NCBI GenBank assembly: GCA_000318405.1
Contig: KB291731.1
Coordinates: 1 to 48,766 of the forward strand
Length of the DNA: 48,766 bases
Origin: Brevundimonas diminuta 470-4
GTDB taxonomy: Bacteria > Pseudomonadota > Alphaproteobacteria > Caulobacterales > Caulobacteraceae
Direction of reading: 5' to 3'
Shown here piece after piece: positions 39,881 to 47,631 of the stretch. The translations under genes were made by a program, and so were the position numbers. Each line of letters starts with the position of its first letter. Position 1 is the first letter of the stretch. Below the pieces are notes generated by a model that searched no databases, was not told the DNA's origin, and worked only from the letters and a program-made list of their open reading frames with translations.

Positions 39881-41674
39881 ATGAGAAGACGTGAACTGCT
39901 TCTGGGCGTGGCCGGCGCGGCGGCGCTCAGCATCGCCGCCGCATCGCCCGCTGCGGCGGCATGGCGCCAGACGGACGCGCGCGAGCGGTTCGCGGCCCTG
40001 GTCAAGGAAAGCCAGAAGGCTGACGACGCCCTGAACCCGCTGCGCCTGGCGCGACGGGGACAGCGGCCGACCGGCGACGTTTTCATCGACCCTCAGGGCG
40101 AGGCCTACGCCCGGCAATTTGGGGCCCAGAAGCGGGCGGAGCTGAACGCCCTGTCGGCCATCGACCGTGCCTCCCTGCCCGAGGGCGATCAGATCGCCTA
40201 TGACGTCTTCCGCTATCAGGCGGAAAAGGCCGTCGACGAGATCGACACCGGCCTGCACGCGATCCGCAACAAGGCGCCGCTGAACGCCTCGTTCGGCCTG
40301 CATGTCGAATTCCCCGACTATATGACCAGCGCCCAGTTCAAGTCGGTTCAGGATTATGAGCTGGGTCTGGCCCAGCTCGAAGGCTTCACCGCCTTCATGA
40401 ACGACACGGTGAAGCGTCTGGAGCAGGGGATGGCCGAGGGCTATCACCAGCCGAAGATCGTGGTCACCAATGTCCTGGCGCAGGTCGAGGCCTTCCTGAC
40501 CCTGCCGGTCGAGGACAATCCCCTCTATGCCCCGGCGACGCGTTTCCCTGACGCGATCGGAGCGGCCGACCGTGCGCGTCTGGAGGCGGCCTATCGCAAG
40601 GCGGTTCAGGACGGCGCCTATCCCGCCTATGACCAGTGGCGCGTCTTCCTGCGCGAGCGCTATCTGCCGACCGCGACCGAGGGTGCGGGCCTGTGGGCGA
40701 TGAAGGACGGCGCGCGCGTCTATGCGGCCGATCTGGTGCGCCACACCACGACCACCATGAGCGCCGAAGAAATTCACCGTCTCGGCGTGTCGGAAGTGGC
40801 CCGTATCCGCGCCGAGATGGAGGAGTCGCGCAAGGCGGCGGGATTCACCGGCGATCTGCCGGCCTTCTTCGAACATATCCGCACCGAGCCGAGCTTCTAC
40901 TACACCGAGCCGAAGGACCTGATCGACCACTTCGAGCGGATTGAGGCCAAGGTCTGGCAGCGGATGCCCGAACTGTTCTCGCGCCGCCCGCGCGCCGAGT
41001 TCGAGGTCCGTCCGCTGCCCGCGCTGGGGGACCAGCGCGGCACGGGCTATTACCGCTCGGGCCCGCCGGACGCTTCGGAGCCCGGCGTGCTGTATTTCAA
41101 CATGGCGATGCTGAACACGCGCCCCATCCCGACGCTGGAGACCCTGGCGCTGCACGAAGGCGTGCCGGGGCACCACTATCAGTCGTCGCTGGTGCAGGAA
41201 GACGAAAGCCTGCCGGACCTGCTGCGTTTCCGCCTGGCGCCGGCGACCGCCTATACCGAGGGCTGGGGCCTGTATGCGGAGTCTCTGGGCAAGGATCTGG
41301 GCCTGTTCACCGACCCCTATCAGTGGTTCGGCCATCTGGACATGGAGATGCTGCGCGCCGTGCGTCTGGTGGTCGACACCGGGCTTCACGCCCTGCGTTG
41401 GGAGCGTCAGCAGGCCATCGACTACATGCTGGCCAACACCTCGATGGCGCAGCGCGACGTGGTGGTCGAAATCGACCGCTACATCACCAACGCCGGTCAG
41501 GCCTGCGCCTATAAGGTGGGCGAGCTGAAGCTCCAGGAACTGCGCGGCCGGGCGACCCAAAGGCTGGGCGACCGGTTCGACATCCGCCATTTCCACGATC
41601 AGGTGCTGGACACCGGCGCCCTGCCGCTGGACGTGCTGGAAGCCAAGATCGACCGCTGGCTGGCCGCCGCTTAA
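39881..41674 (+). CDS. DUF885 exported hydrolase 1
   Basis: 597 residues. MRRRELLLGVAGAAALSIAAA is a Tat-like signal ending near AAAAW. The catalytic-looking HEGVPGHH motif lies in the second half, with TEGWGLYAES downstream and the family's C-terminal VEIDRYITNAGQACAYKVGELK block. This HEG-x-P-GHH plus EGW-x-x-YAE layout looks like a zinc metallopeptidase site; the DUF885 family itself has no well-established activity. GAGGGA precedes ATG 39881. It is first of three tandem paralogues and the most divergent of them. Confidence 0.87.
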   Translation: MRRRELLLGVAGAAALSIAAASPAAAAWRQTDARERFAALVKESQKADDALNPLRLARRGQRPTGDVFIDPQGEAYARQFGAQKRAELNALSAIDRASLPEGDQIAYDVFRYQAEKAVDEIDTGLHAIRNKAPLNASFGLHVEFPDYMTSAQFKSVQDYELGLAQLEGFTAFMNDTVKRLEQGMAEGYHQPKIVVTNVLAQVEAFLTLPVEDNPLYAPATRFPDAIGAADRARLEAAYRKAVQDGAYPAYDQWRVFLRERYLPTATEGAGLWAMKDGARVYAADLVRHTTTTMSAEEIHRLGVSEVARIRAEMEESRKAAGFTGDLPAFFEHIRTEPSFYYTEPKDLIDHFERIEAKVWQRMPELFSRRPRAEFEVRPLPALGDQRGTGYYRSGPPDASEPGVLYFNMAMLNTRPIPTLETLALHEGVPGHHYQSSLVQEDESLPDLLRFRLAPATAYTEGWGLYAESLGKDLGLFTDPYQWFGHLDMEMLRAVRLVVDTGLHALRWERQQAIDYMLANTSMAQRDVVVEIDRYITNAGQACAYKVGELKLQELRGRATQRLGDRFDIRHFHDQVLDTGALPLDVLEAKIDRWLAAA

Positions 41675-41700
41675 GCGGGGGGACTGAAGGGGAGCAGGGC

Positions 41701-43434
41701 ATGAACAGACGGCAGATGCTGACGGCGGCGGCTGGGACGGCCGCTCTGGCGGCCGCGCCTGCGGCTGCGGCTTTTGACAGCGCTGATGCTCGGCTGGCGG
41801 CGCTGTTGGAACGGCACGCCCGCTCCCTTCAGGCGTTCGACGGCGGCAGCGAGGCGGATCCGCTGGGCGATCGCTCCGTCGCGGGACGCGCCCGTTTCAG
41901 GGCTGAGAACACGCAAAGGATCGCCGAACTTCAGGGCGTCGATCGCGCGGCGCTGTCGCCCGCCGCCCGCATCGACCGCGATACGGCGGCCTTCGTCTAT
42001 GGCGTTCTGGACGATCATCTGGCGCGGCCCGGGACCGTGGACCTGGACCTGCGCCCCAGCCCCTATGTCGTCAGCCAGATGAACGGCGCCTACTACTGGT
42101 CGCCGCCGCGGATCGGCGCGCGGGCGATCAAGGGGCGAGAGGTCTATCTGGACGGCGTCGCCGCCCTGGCGCGCGGCATCGAGCAGGAGAGCGAGCGCAT
42201 CGTCCACGACGCAGGCCAGGGCGTCATTCCGCCCGACTTCATTCTGGCGATGACAGCGGCGCAGGTCAGGGCCCTGCGCGACAGCGCGCCGCAGGCCAAT
42301 CCCGTGCTTGCCCCCGCGTACCGCGCCGACGAAGCTCTGGGCGAGGAAGGGGCCGCCCTGTTCCGCCAAATCGTCGCGCCCGCGCTGGACCGTCAGGCGC
42401 TGGCGCTGGACGCCCTTGTCGGGCGCGCGTCGGACAAGGCGGGGGTCTGGGCGCAGCCGGACGGCGAGGCGCTCTACGCCTCGTCGCTGTACGCCAACAT
42501 CACCATCCGGCGGGCGCCGGGCGAACTGCACCGTCAAGGCCTGGAGTGGGTGGCGGCCCTGTCGGCCGAGATCGACGCCGATCTGAAGCGGCTGGGCATG
42601 AGCCAGGGCTCGGTCGGCGAACGCATCGCCGCCCTGAACCTCGACCCGCGCTTCCTTCAGCCGAACACCGATGCCGGGCGAGCCGAGGTGCATCGTCAGG
42701 CCGAAGCCTATCTGGCGGCGTCGCGGGCGCGGGCGTCGCGGGCCTTCACCCATCTGGTCGATACGCCGGTCGAGGTTCGCCGCATGTCGACGGCCACTGA
42801 GGACAGTTCTCCGGTCGCCTTCTACAATGGGCCGTCGGGCGGCGCGCCGGGCGGGGTGCTGCTGAACCTGAAGACGCCCAGCGATCTGCCGTCCTGGCGC
42901 CTGCCGACCTTGATCCATCACGAAGGCGTGCCGGGCCACCACTCTCAGGCGGCGGTGCTGGACGAGGTCGGCGGTCTGACGGCCTTCCGGCGCGCGGCGC
43001 GTTTCTCGGCGTGGACAGAAGGCTGGGCCCTTTACGCCGAAGCCATGTCGGACGAGATCGGCGCCTATGAGGCCGACCCCTACGGCCGGATCGGCTATCT
43101 GCAGGCGCAGCTCTGGCGCGCGGGCCGCGTGGTGGTCGACACCGGCCTGCACCACGAGCGCTGGGACCGCGAACAGGCCGTCGCCTATATGGTCGACACC
43201 GTCGGCGAACTGCGCGGACCGACCGAGCGCGAAGTGAACCGCTACTGCGTCTACCCCGGCCAGGCCTGCTGCTTCATGGTCGGCAAGCAACAGATCGTCG
43301 CCTCGCGCGAGGCGGCGAGACAGGCCATGGGCGGTCGTTTCCGCCTGGGCGACTATAACGATCTTGTACTGCGTTCCGGCCCCTTGCCGATGGAAGTCCT
43401 GGACGCCCTTGTTCAGCAATGGAGCGCCGCCTGA
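41701..43434 (+). CDS. DUF885 exported hydrolase 2
   Basis: 577 residues, starting MNRRQMLTAAAGTAALAAAPAAA, a twin-arginine-type signal. Shared family elements are SPYVVSQMNGAYYWSPP, the putative metal site HHEGVPGHH, SAWTEGWALYAEAMSDEIGAYE and REVNRYCVYPGQACCFMVGKQQI. AAGGGGAG precedes the ATG. It is markedly closer to paralogue 3 than to paralogue 1, so this pair is the younger duplication. Its stop overlaps the start of paralogue 3 (TGATG), so the two are translationally coupled. Confidence 0.87.
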   Translation: MNRRQMLTAAAGTAALAAAPAAAAFDSADARLAALLERHARSLQAFDGGSEADPLGDRSVAGRARFRAENTQRIAELQGVDRAALSPAARIDRDTAAFVYGVLDDHLARPGTVDLDLRPSPYVVSQMNGAYYWSPPRIGARAIKGREVYLDGVAALARGIEQESERIVHDAGQGVIPPDFILAMTAAQVRALRDSAPQANPVLAPAYRADEALGEEGAALFRQIVAPALDRQALALDALVGRASDKAGVWAQPDGEALYASSLYANITIRRAPGELHRQGLEWVAALSAEIDADLKRLGMSQGSVGERIAALNLDPRFLQPNTDAGRAEVHRQAEAYLAASRARASRAFTHLVDTPVEVRRMSTATEDSSPVAFYNGPSGGAPGGVLLNLKTPSDLPSWRLPTLIHHEGVPGHHSQAAVLDEVGGLTAFRRAARFSAWTEGWALYAEAMSDEIGAYEADPYGRIGYLQAQLWRAGRVVVDTGLHHERWDREQAVAYMVDTVGELRGPTEREVNRYCVYPGQACCFMVGKQQIVASREAARQAMGGRFRLGDYNDLVLRSGPLPMEVLDALVQQWSAA

Positions 43435-45212
43435 TGCGTCGTCGTGATCTCCTGGTCGGCGCTGCGGCGCTCGGCATGGCTTCTCCTCTGGCGGCCTGCG
43501 CTACGGGCGCCGCTTCGCCCGGCGCGGCGAAGGGCGACGGGGCCGAGGACGCCCGTCTGGCCGCCCTGCTCGAACGCCACGCCCAGGCCCTGCGCGCCGA
43601 GGAGGGGGGCGGGGATCGTCTGGCCGATTATTCGCTGGCGGCCCGCGCTCGCCACGGACAGGCGACGGCGCAGCGGCTGGCTGAACTGGGCGCGGTGAAC
43701 CGCGCGGCGCTCTCGGCCGCCGCAGCGCTGGATTACGACACGGCTCGCTTCATCTATGAGGCGATGGCCGACCAGTACGGCCGTTACGGCTTCTCGGACA
43801 TCAATCTGCGGCCCAGCCCCTATGTCGTCAGCCAGATGAACGGCGCCTACTACTGGCTGCCGGACGGCATCGGCGGTCGTTCGCCGATGAAGGACGCGGC
43901 CGACGCCGACCGCTATCTCGACAAGCTGAACCAGTTCGCCGTCGCTCTGGATCAGGAGACCGAACAGATCGGCCACGACGCGGGGCTCGGCGTCATCCCT
44001 CCCGACTTCATTCTGGCCAAGACCCTGGCCCAGATTGCGGCTCTTCGGGATTCTTCGCCGACGGGCAATGCGTTGACGGCGCCTGCGCTGGAGCGTGCGC
44101 GCGAAGCCGGGATCGCCGGTCTGGATGCGCGCGCGGCGGCGATCTTCGCCGAGCGGATCCGGCCCGCACTGCAGCGCCAGAGCGAAGCCCTGACAGCCTT
44201 GCAGCCCCGCGCCGACGCCCGCGCCGGCGTCTGGGCCAAGCCGGACGGCGAGGCCTATTACGCCTCTGCGCTTTATTCCAATACGACCGCCAGCTATGCG
44301 CCGGGCGAACTGCATCAGCTGGGCCTGTCATGGGTCGCCGAACTGTCGGCCGAAATCGACCGGCTGCTGAGAGCTGAAGGTCTGACCCAGGGGGACGTGG
44401 GCGCGCGCATGACCGCCCTGGATCGCGATCCGCGCTTCCTCAAGCCGGACACCGAGGCCGGGCGTCAGGAAATCATCGACTACGCCAACCAGCGGCTGAA
44501 CCGCGTCAAGGGCCTGCTGTCGCGCGGGTTCACCGTGACTCCGGATCGGCCGGTCGAGGTGCGTCGCGTCTCGCCCGCCATCCAGAACGGCGCTCCCGGC
44601 GGCTTCTACAGCGCCAGCAGCGATCCCGCCCAGCCGTCGATCATCTACATCAACCTGCGCTCGGTCGAGGAAAACGCCCTGTGGCGCATTCCGACCCTCC
44701 TGCACCACGAAGGCGTGCCGGGGCACCATTTCCAGGACAGCGTCCTGCGCGAGGCGGGGGAACTGTCGCTGTTCCGGCGCACGGTCCGTTTCTCGGCCTG
44801 GACCGAAGGCTGGGCGCTCTACGCCGAGCAGCTGGCCGACGAGATCGGCGCCTATGAGGGCGATCCGGTCGGTCGGATCGGCTATCTGCAGGGGCAGCTT
44901 TTCCGGGCATGCCGCGTGGTCGTCGACACCGGCATCCACCATGCGCGCTGGACGCGTGAACAGGCGATCGACTGGATGGTGACCCACGCGGGCGAGCATC
45001 GCGACGCCGCCGAGCGCGAGATCGACCGCTATTGCGTCTATCCGGGCCAGGCCTGCAGTTTCATGGTCGGCAAGCAGCAGATCGCCGCCTCGCGCGAAGA
45101 GGCCCGGCGTCGCCTTGGGTCGCGGTTCGACCTGCGGCGCTACAACGACTTCGTCCTGGCCTCAGGACCGCTTCCGATGGACGTTCTGGCCGAGGCGATG
45201 CGCCTGACCTAG
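43434..45212 (+). CDS. DUF885 exported hydrolase 3, predicted Tat lipoprotein
   Basis: 592 residues. MRRRDLLVGAAALGMASPLAAC combines a twin-arginine start with a lipobox (LAAC), so it is predicted to be membrane-anchored, unlike the other two. It shares SPYVVSQMNGAYYWLPD, HHEGVPGHH, SAWTEGWALYAEQLADEIGAYE and REIDRYCVYPGQACSFMVGKQQI with paralogue 2. GGAG lies nine bases before ATG 43434; an ATG at 43419 is possible but lies inside paralogue 2. It is the last gene of block C. Soluble and anchored versions suggest stepwise degradation of one substrate. Confidence 0.87.
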   Translation: MRRRDLLVGAAALGMASPLAACATGAASPGAAKGDGAEDARLAALLERHAQALRAEEGGGDRLADYSLAARARHGQATAQRLAELGAVNRAALSAAAALDYDTARFIYEAMADQYGRYGFSDINLRPSPYVVSQMNGAYYWLPDGIGGRSPMKDAADADRYLDKLNQFAVALDQETEQIGHDAGLGVIPPDFILAKTLAQIAALRDSSPTGNALTAPALERAREAGIAGLDARAAAIFAERIRPALQRQSEALTALQPRADARAGVWAKPDGEAYYASALYSNTTASYAPGELHQLGLSWVAELSAEIDRLLRAEGLTQGDVGARMTALDRDPRFLKPDTEAGRQEIIDYANQRLNRVKGLLSRGFTVTPDRPVEVRRVSPAIQNGAPGGFYSASSDPAQPSIIYINLRSVEENALWRIPTLLHHEGVPGHHFQDSVLREAGELSLFRRTVRFSAWTEGWALYAEQLADEIGAYEGDPVGRIGYLQGQLFRACRVVVDTGIHHARWTREQAIDWMVTHAGEHRDAAEREIDRYCVYPGQACSFMVGKQQIAASREEARRRLGSRFDLRRYNDFVLASGPLPMDVLAEAMRLT

Positions 45213-45404
45213 AGGGGACCGTTCTGTCAGGAACGGATGAGCGTCCCTCCGTCAATCTAGGCTCCGGCCCCGTTGATTTGAGGCGTGCGATAGCAGGCGG
45301 GCGTCTTCGTCCTGATGATGGAGGGCCTGTCCGGCGCTCAGACCGAACGTCGGACCGTCATGACTCCGCGACCTATCCCCAAGGCGCACCGCACGAATCC
45401 GCCC

Positions 45405-45530
45405 GGCCAGATATTGTTTCTGGTCACGAAGCCGAGCGCGAGCTTCACGGCGGCTGGGTTCTGCAACGGTTTCCGCAGCGCCTGTCGTCAGGCAGGGATA
45501 GGAGACTGCTTGGCGCATGGTCTGCGCTAG
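45405..45530 (+). pseudogene. Tyrosine recombinase (phage-type integrase) remnant
   Basis: A 41-codon fragment reads FLVT, FTAAGF and N-x-FR-x-x-C, ending in AHGLR immediately before a TAG. This is the segment around the catalytic HxxR motif of rhizobial/alphaproteobacterial integrases (canonical FLVT-x-x-G-x-x-FTAAGFGNWFR...SAHGLRK). The N-terminal part and the tyrosine nucleophile are missing, so it is non-functional. It marks an old integration or excision event right after block C. Confidence 0.65.
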
Positions 45531-45743
45531 CTCAAGCTGTCGAAAAGTAGACATCGGCGACCGTTCAACCGCCGAAAACCGGACATTGGCGGCCCGAAAG
45601 CCGGACTTGCCGATATCGCCCAGGCGGTGGCGAACGGTGACAGCGTCGAGGCATGGCTGAGCGACAAGGGGGCTGATTACAGTCTACCCGCGTCCATCAT
45701 CGACCTGCAGCACGATTGGGAGCAATTTGCGATGCTGCTCTAG
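45531..45743 (+). pseudogene. Unidentified C-terminal coding remnant
   Basis: The frame stays open for 70 codons after the recombinase stop, without a start codon, and ends at TAG 45741-45743. The last 45 residues (VEAWLSDKGADYSLPASIID and following) look like real protein, but I do not recognise the family. The rest of the 1.07-kb stretch 45213-46278 shows no convincing gene; it is lower in GC and looks decayed. Confidence 0.3.
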
Positions 45744-46223
45744 ATAGATTGCTGAGCCCGACTGTGGGACTTGGCGCCTCTATAATACAAAACACTGCTA
45801 CATGACCGGTGAAGGACCCTGCCTGAAAGACGGCACTCCAACCTCCGGGCGAACGTCTGCTCTCGGACGAGGTGATTGAGACCGAAGTCGACCCGTGGCG
45901 GACATTCCATCGGACAGTATCTGCGCTACTGCGTAGTCGTGCAGCAACTCGGCTTCCGAACACCTCTGCGAGCGGTTCATCGTCATGCCATGTCATCATC
46001 ATGAACTGGTCGGCGGGAACTTCATTGGACGCCACGACCTTCAGGTTCGCCCCAATCGACGCTATCGACTATTTTAACAGGGCGGAGTTACGGCCGGTCG
46101 GCTAGGTGCCACGAGCGGTCATTATGGGCGCTCTGCTGAATGAAGCGGCGACAATCAGCGCCGTATCTCACGTCACTTCACGCTCCCCATATGGCTGGGT
46201 GAGAAGCGGGGATCACGGCAGAA

Positions 46224-46254
46224 AAAACCCCGCAGCGCTTGGTTGCGGGGTTTT
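46224..46254. terminator. Bidirectional Rho-independent terminator after the phosphatase gene
   Basis: AAAACCCCGCA pairs with TGCGGGGTTTT around a nine-base loop. It serves the minus-strand phosphatase that ends at 46279. Confidence 0.88.
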
Positions 46255-46278
46255 GATATCGGGTCAGGGATAGAGATA

Positions 46279-47478
46279 TTAGCGTCCCGATGAGGGCTGC
46301 GAGGTCCAACCAAGCGCGTCCATCATCACTTTGAACAGATGGGTGTTGGGAAAATAGCCTCGCACCTGCTCGGCGCCAGCGCCCACCGCCAGTGCGGGAA
46401 CCTCCTCGGCCGTGTGGGTGCGGTTGACGAGGATGTTTTTCAACCGAATGACCTTGCCGCGTTCATCAGACGCCGCCCACGCCTCATAACCCTCAAGCAG
46501 GGCATCGCCGCGCTGACCGCCGTCGACCTGAACGCCGAAGGAGTGATCTGCGGTGAATAGCAGCAGGGTGTCATTCAGATCGACACGCGCCTGGACCTCG
46601 GCGATGAGCCGGTCGAAGTCCACGACATTCTGCAAGCCTTTGCGCGGATCATCCGTGTGGGCGTCCCATTCGACCATCAGGAAATAGCCGTCCGGCGAGC
46701 GTTGCAGCAGCTCCAGGGCCCTAAGCGTAGCGGCGTGGACATCCATGGAGTCGGCGACGACCACCGGGCGAAGGTTCTCGGCCGGGACCTCTTCCAGCGT
46801 GGAATAGATCGGGCGTCCATGCGCCTGGGCGAGTTGGTCGAAGCCGGTTCCGCGCGCGGCCAATTGTTCGCCGATCCGTTGGCGGCCAGCACCGAACACC
46901 ACATCAGGTCCGTCGCCGAAGCGAGGCGTGAACATCTGCGGGAAAATCTCGCCCCATTTGCCGCGATCGTTGGAGTGAGCGTAGGTGGCGGCCGGCGTAG
47001 CGTCAGCGATGGACTGGGTGGAAATGACGCCGGTCAGAAGGCCGCGTTCCTCGGCGTATTCGAGCAGGGTCTTGGTCGGCGCGCCGTCGTGCCGGCCACG
47101 GGCGCCGTCCGGACCTTGGCTGATGACGCCATTGTGGGTCTTCACGCCAGTCATGATGGACGACATGCCGTTGGCGGAGTCCGAAACGAAGCGGTCCACC
47201 GGGGAAGTTTCGCTAAGTCCCAGATGCGGCCACTGCTGGATGTGAAGTCGCATTGGCTCGCCATAGGCCATCAGACTGGCGGCCGAGAGGGTTGAGACGC
47301 CAGCCGCGTCGGCGAGAAAGAGAATGACATTCCGGGCCTTGCCGGGGACAGGGGCAGACACGGAGGCCGAGCTGGTTTCGGCTGAACGGCCTGCGGCGGG
47401 CTCGGCGGCAAGCGGCGTGACGCCGAAGGTCATCGAGGCGGCCAACGCCGAGGCCAAAAGGTGGCGAACAGTTTTCAT
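46279..47478 (-). CDS. Alkaline phosphatase (PhoA superfamily), exported
   Basis: A 399-residue phosphatase. The Sec signal MKTVRHLLASALAASMTFGVTPLAA is followed by the nucleophile S101 (SDSANGMSS), a metal-binding D57 in LFLADAAG, and LFTADHSFG near the C-terminus. The usual E-G-G-R-I-D region is VEWDAHTDDPRKG here, a recognised variant pattern in alphaproteobacterial enzymes but unlike E. coli PhoA. ATG 47478 is chosen because the signal peptide starts there; the frame extends 22 codons further. It hydrolyses phosphomonoesters (or diesters) in the periplasm. It lies downstream of a TonB receptor on the same strand, perhaps a phosphate-starvation pair. Confidence 0.88.
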   Translation of the reverse strand: MKTVRHLLASALAASMTFGVTPLAAEPAAGRSAETSSASVSAPVPGKARNVILFLADAAGVSTLSAASLMAYGEPMRLHIQQWPHLGLSETSPVDRFVSDSANGMSSIMTGVKTHNGVISQGPDGARGRHDGAPTKTLLEYAEERGLLTGVISTQSIADATPAATYAHSNDRGKWGEIFPQMFTPRFGDGPDVVFGAGRQRIGEQLAARGTGFDQLAQAHGRPIYSTLEEVPAENLRPVVVADSMDVHAATLRALELLQRSPDGYFLMVEWDAHTDDPRKGLQNVVDFDRLIAEVQARVDLNDTLLLFTADHSFGVQVDGGQRGDALLEGYEAWAASDERGKVIRLKNILVNRTHTAEEVPALAVGAGAEQVRGYFPNTHLFKVMMDALGWTSQPSSGR

Positions 47479-47585
47479 GGAAGCCTTAGTCCTGAAGATC
47501 AATAAAGATGCGGGACGACGGCGGGCCGCAGTGGGCGCCGCCATCGGGGAAGTGATTGGGGGAGCGTCAGCATGCTCGGCCGCTC

Positions 47586-47618
47586 GGCTTCGGCGCTCTG
47601 CGGCGCAACGCCGAAGCC
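47586..47618 (-). terminator. Hairpin between receptor 3 and the phosphatase
   Basis: A perfect 10-bp stem GGCTTCGGCG / CGCCGAAGCC with a 13-base loop. It lacks a T-run, so it may only partly terminate or may stabilise the receptor mRNA. Confidence 0.4.
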
Positions 47619-47631
47619 TCCGGCCGGCGCG

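Noticed and set aside
45236-45260. Short hairpin after the last DUF885 gene (CCGTTC/GAACGG just downstream of 45212) as a terminator
   Set aside because: Only six pairs and no T-run; not better than background in this GC-rich DNA.
45697-46035. Minus-strand open frame of 112 codons in the decayed region, and a plus-strand frame at 45872-46105
   Set aside because: No recognisable motif and no ribosome site noted, and the two frames overlap on opposite strands; neither is better supported than chance.
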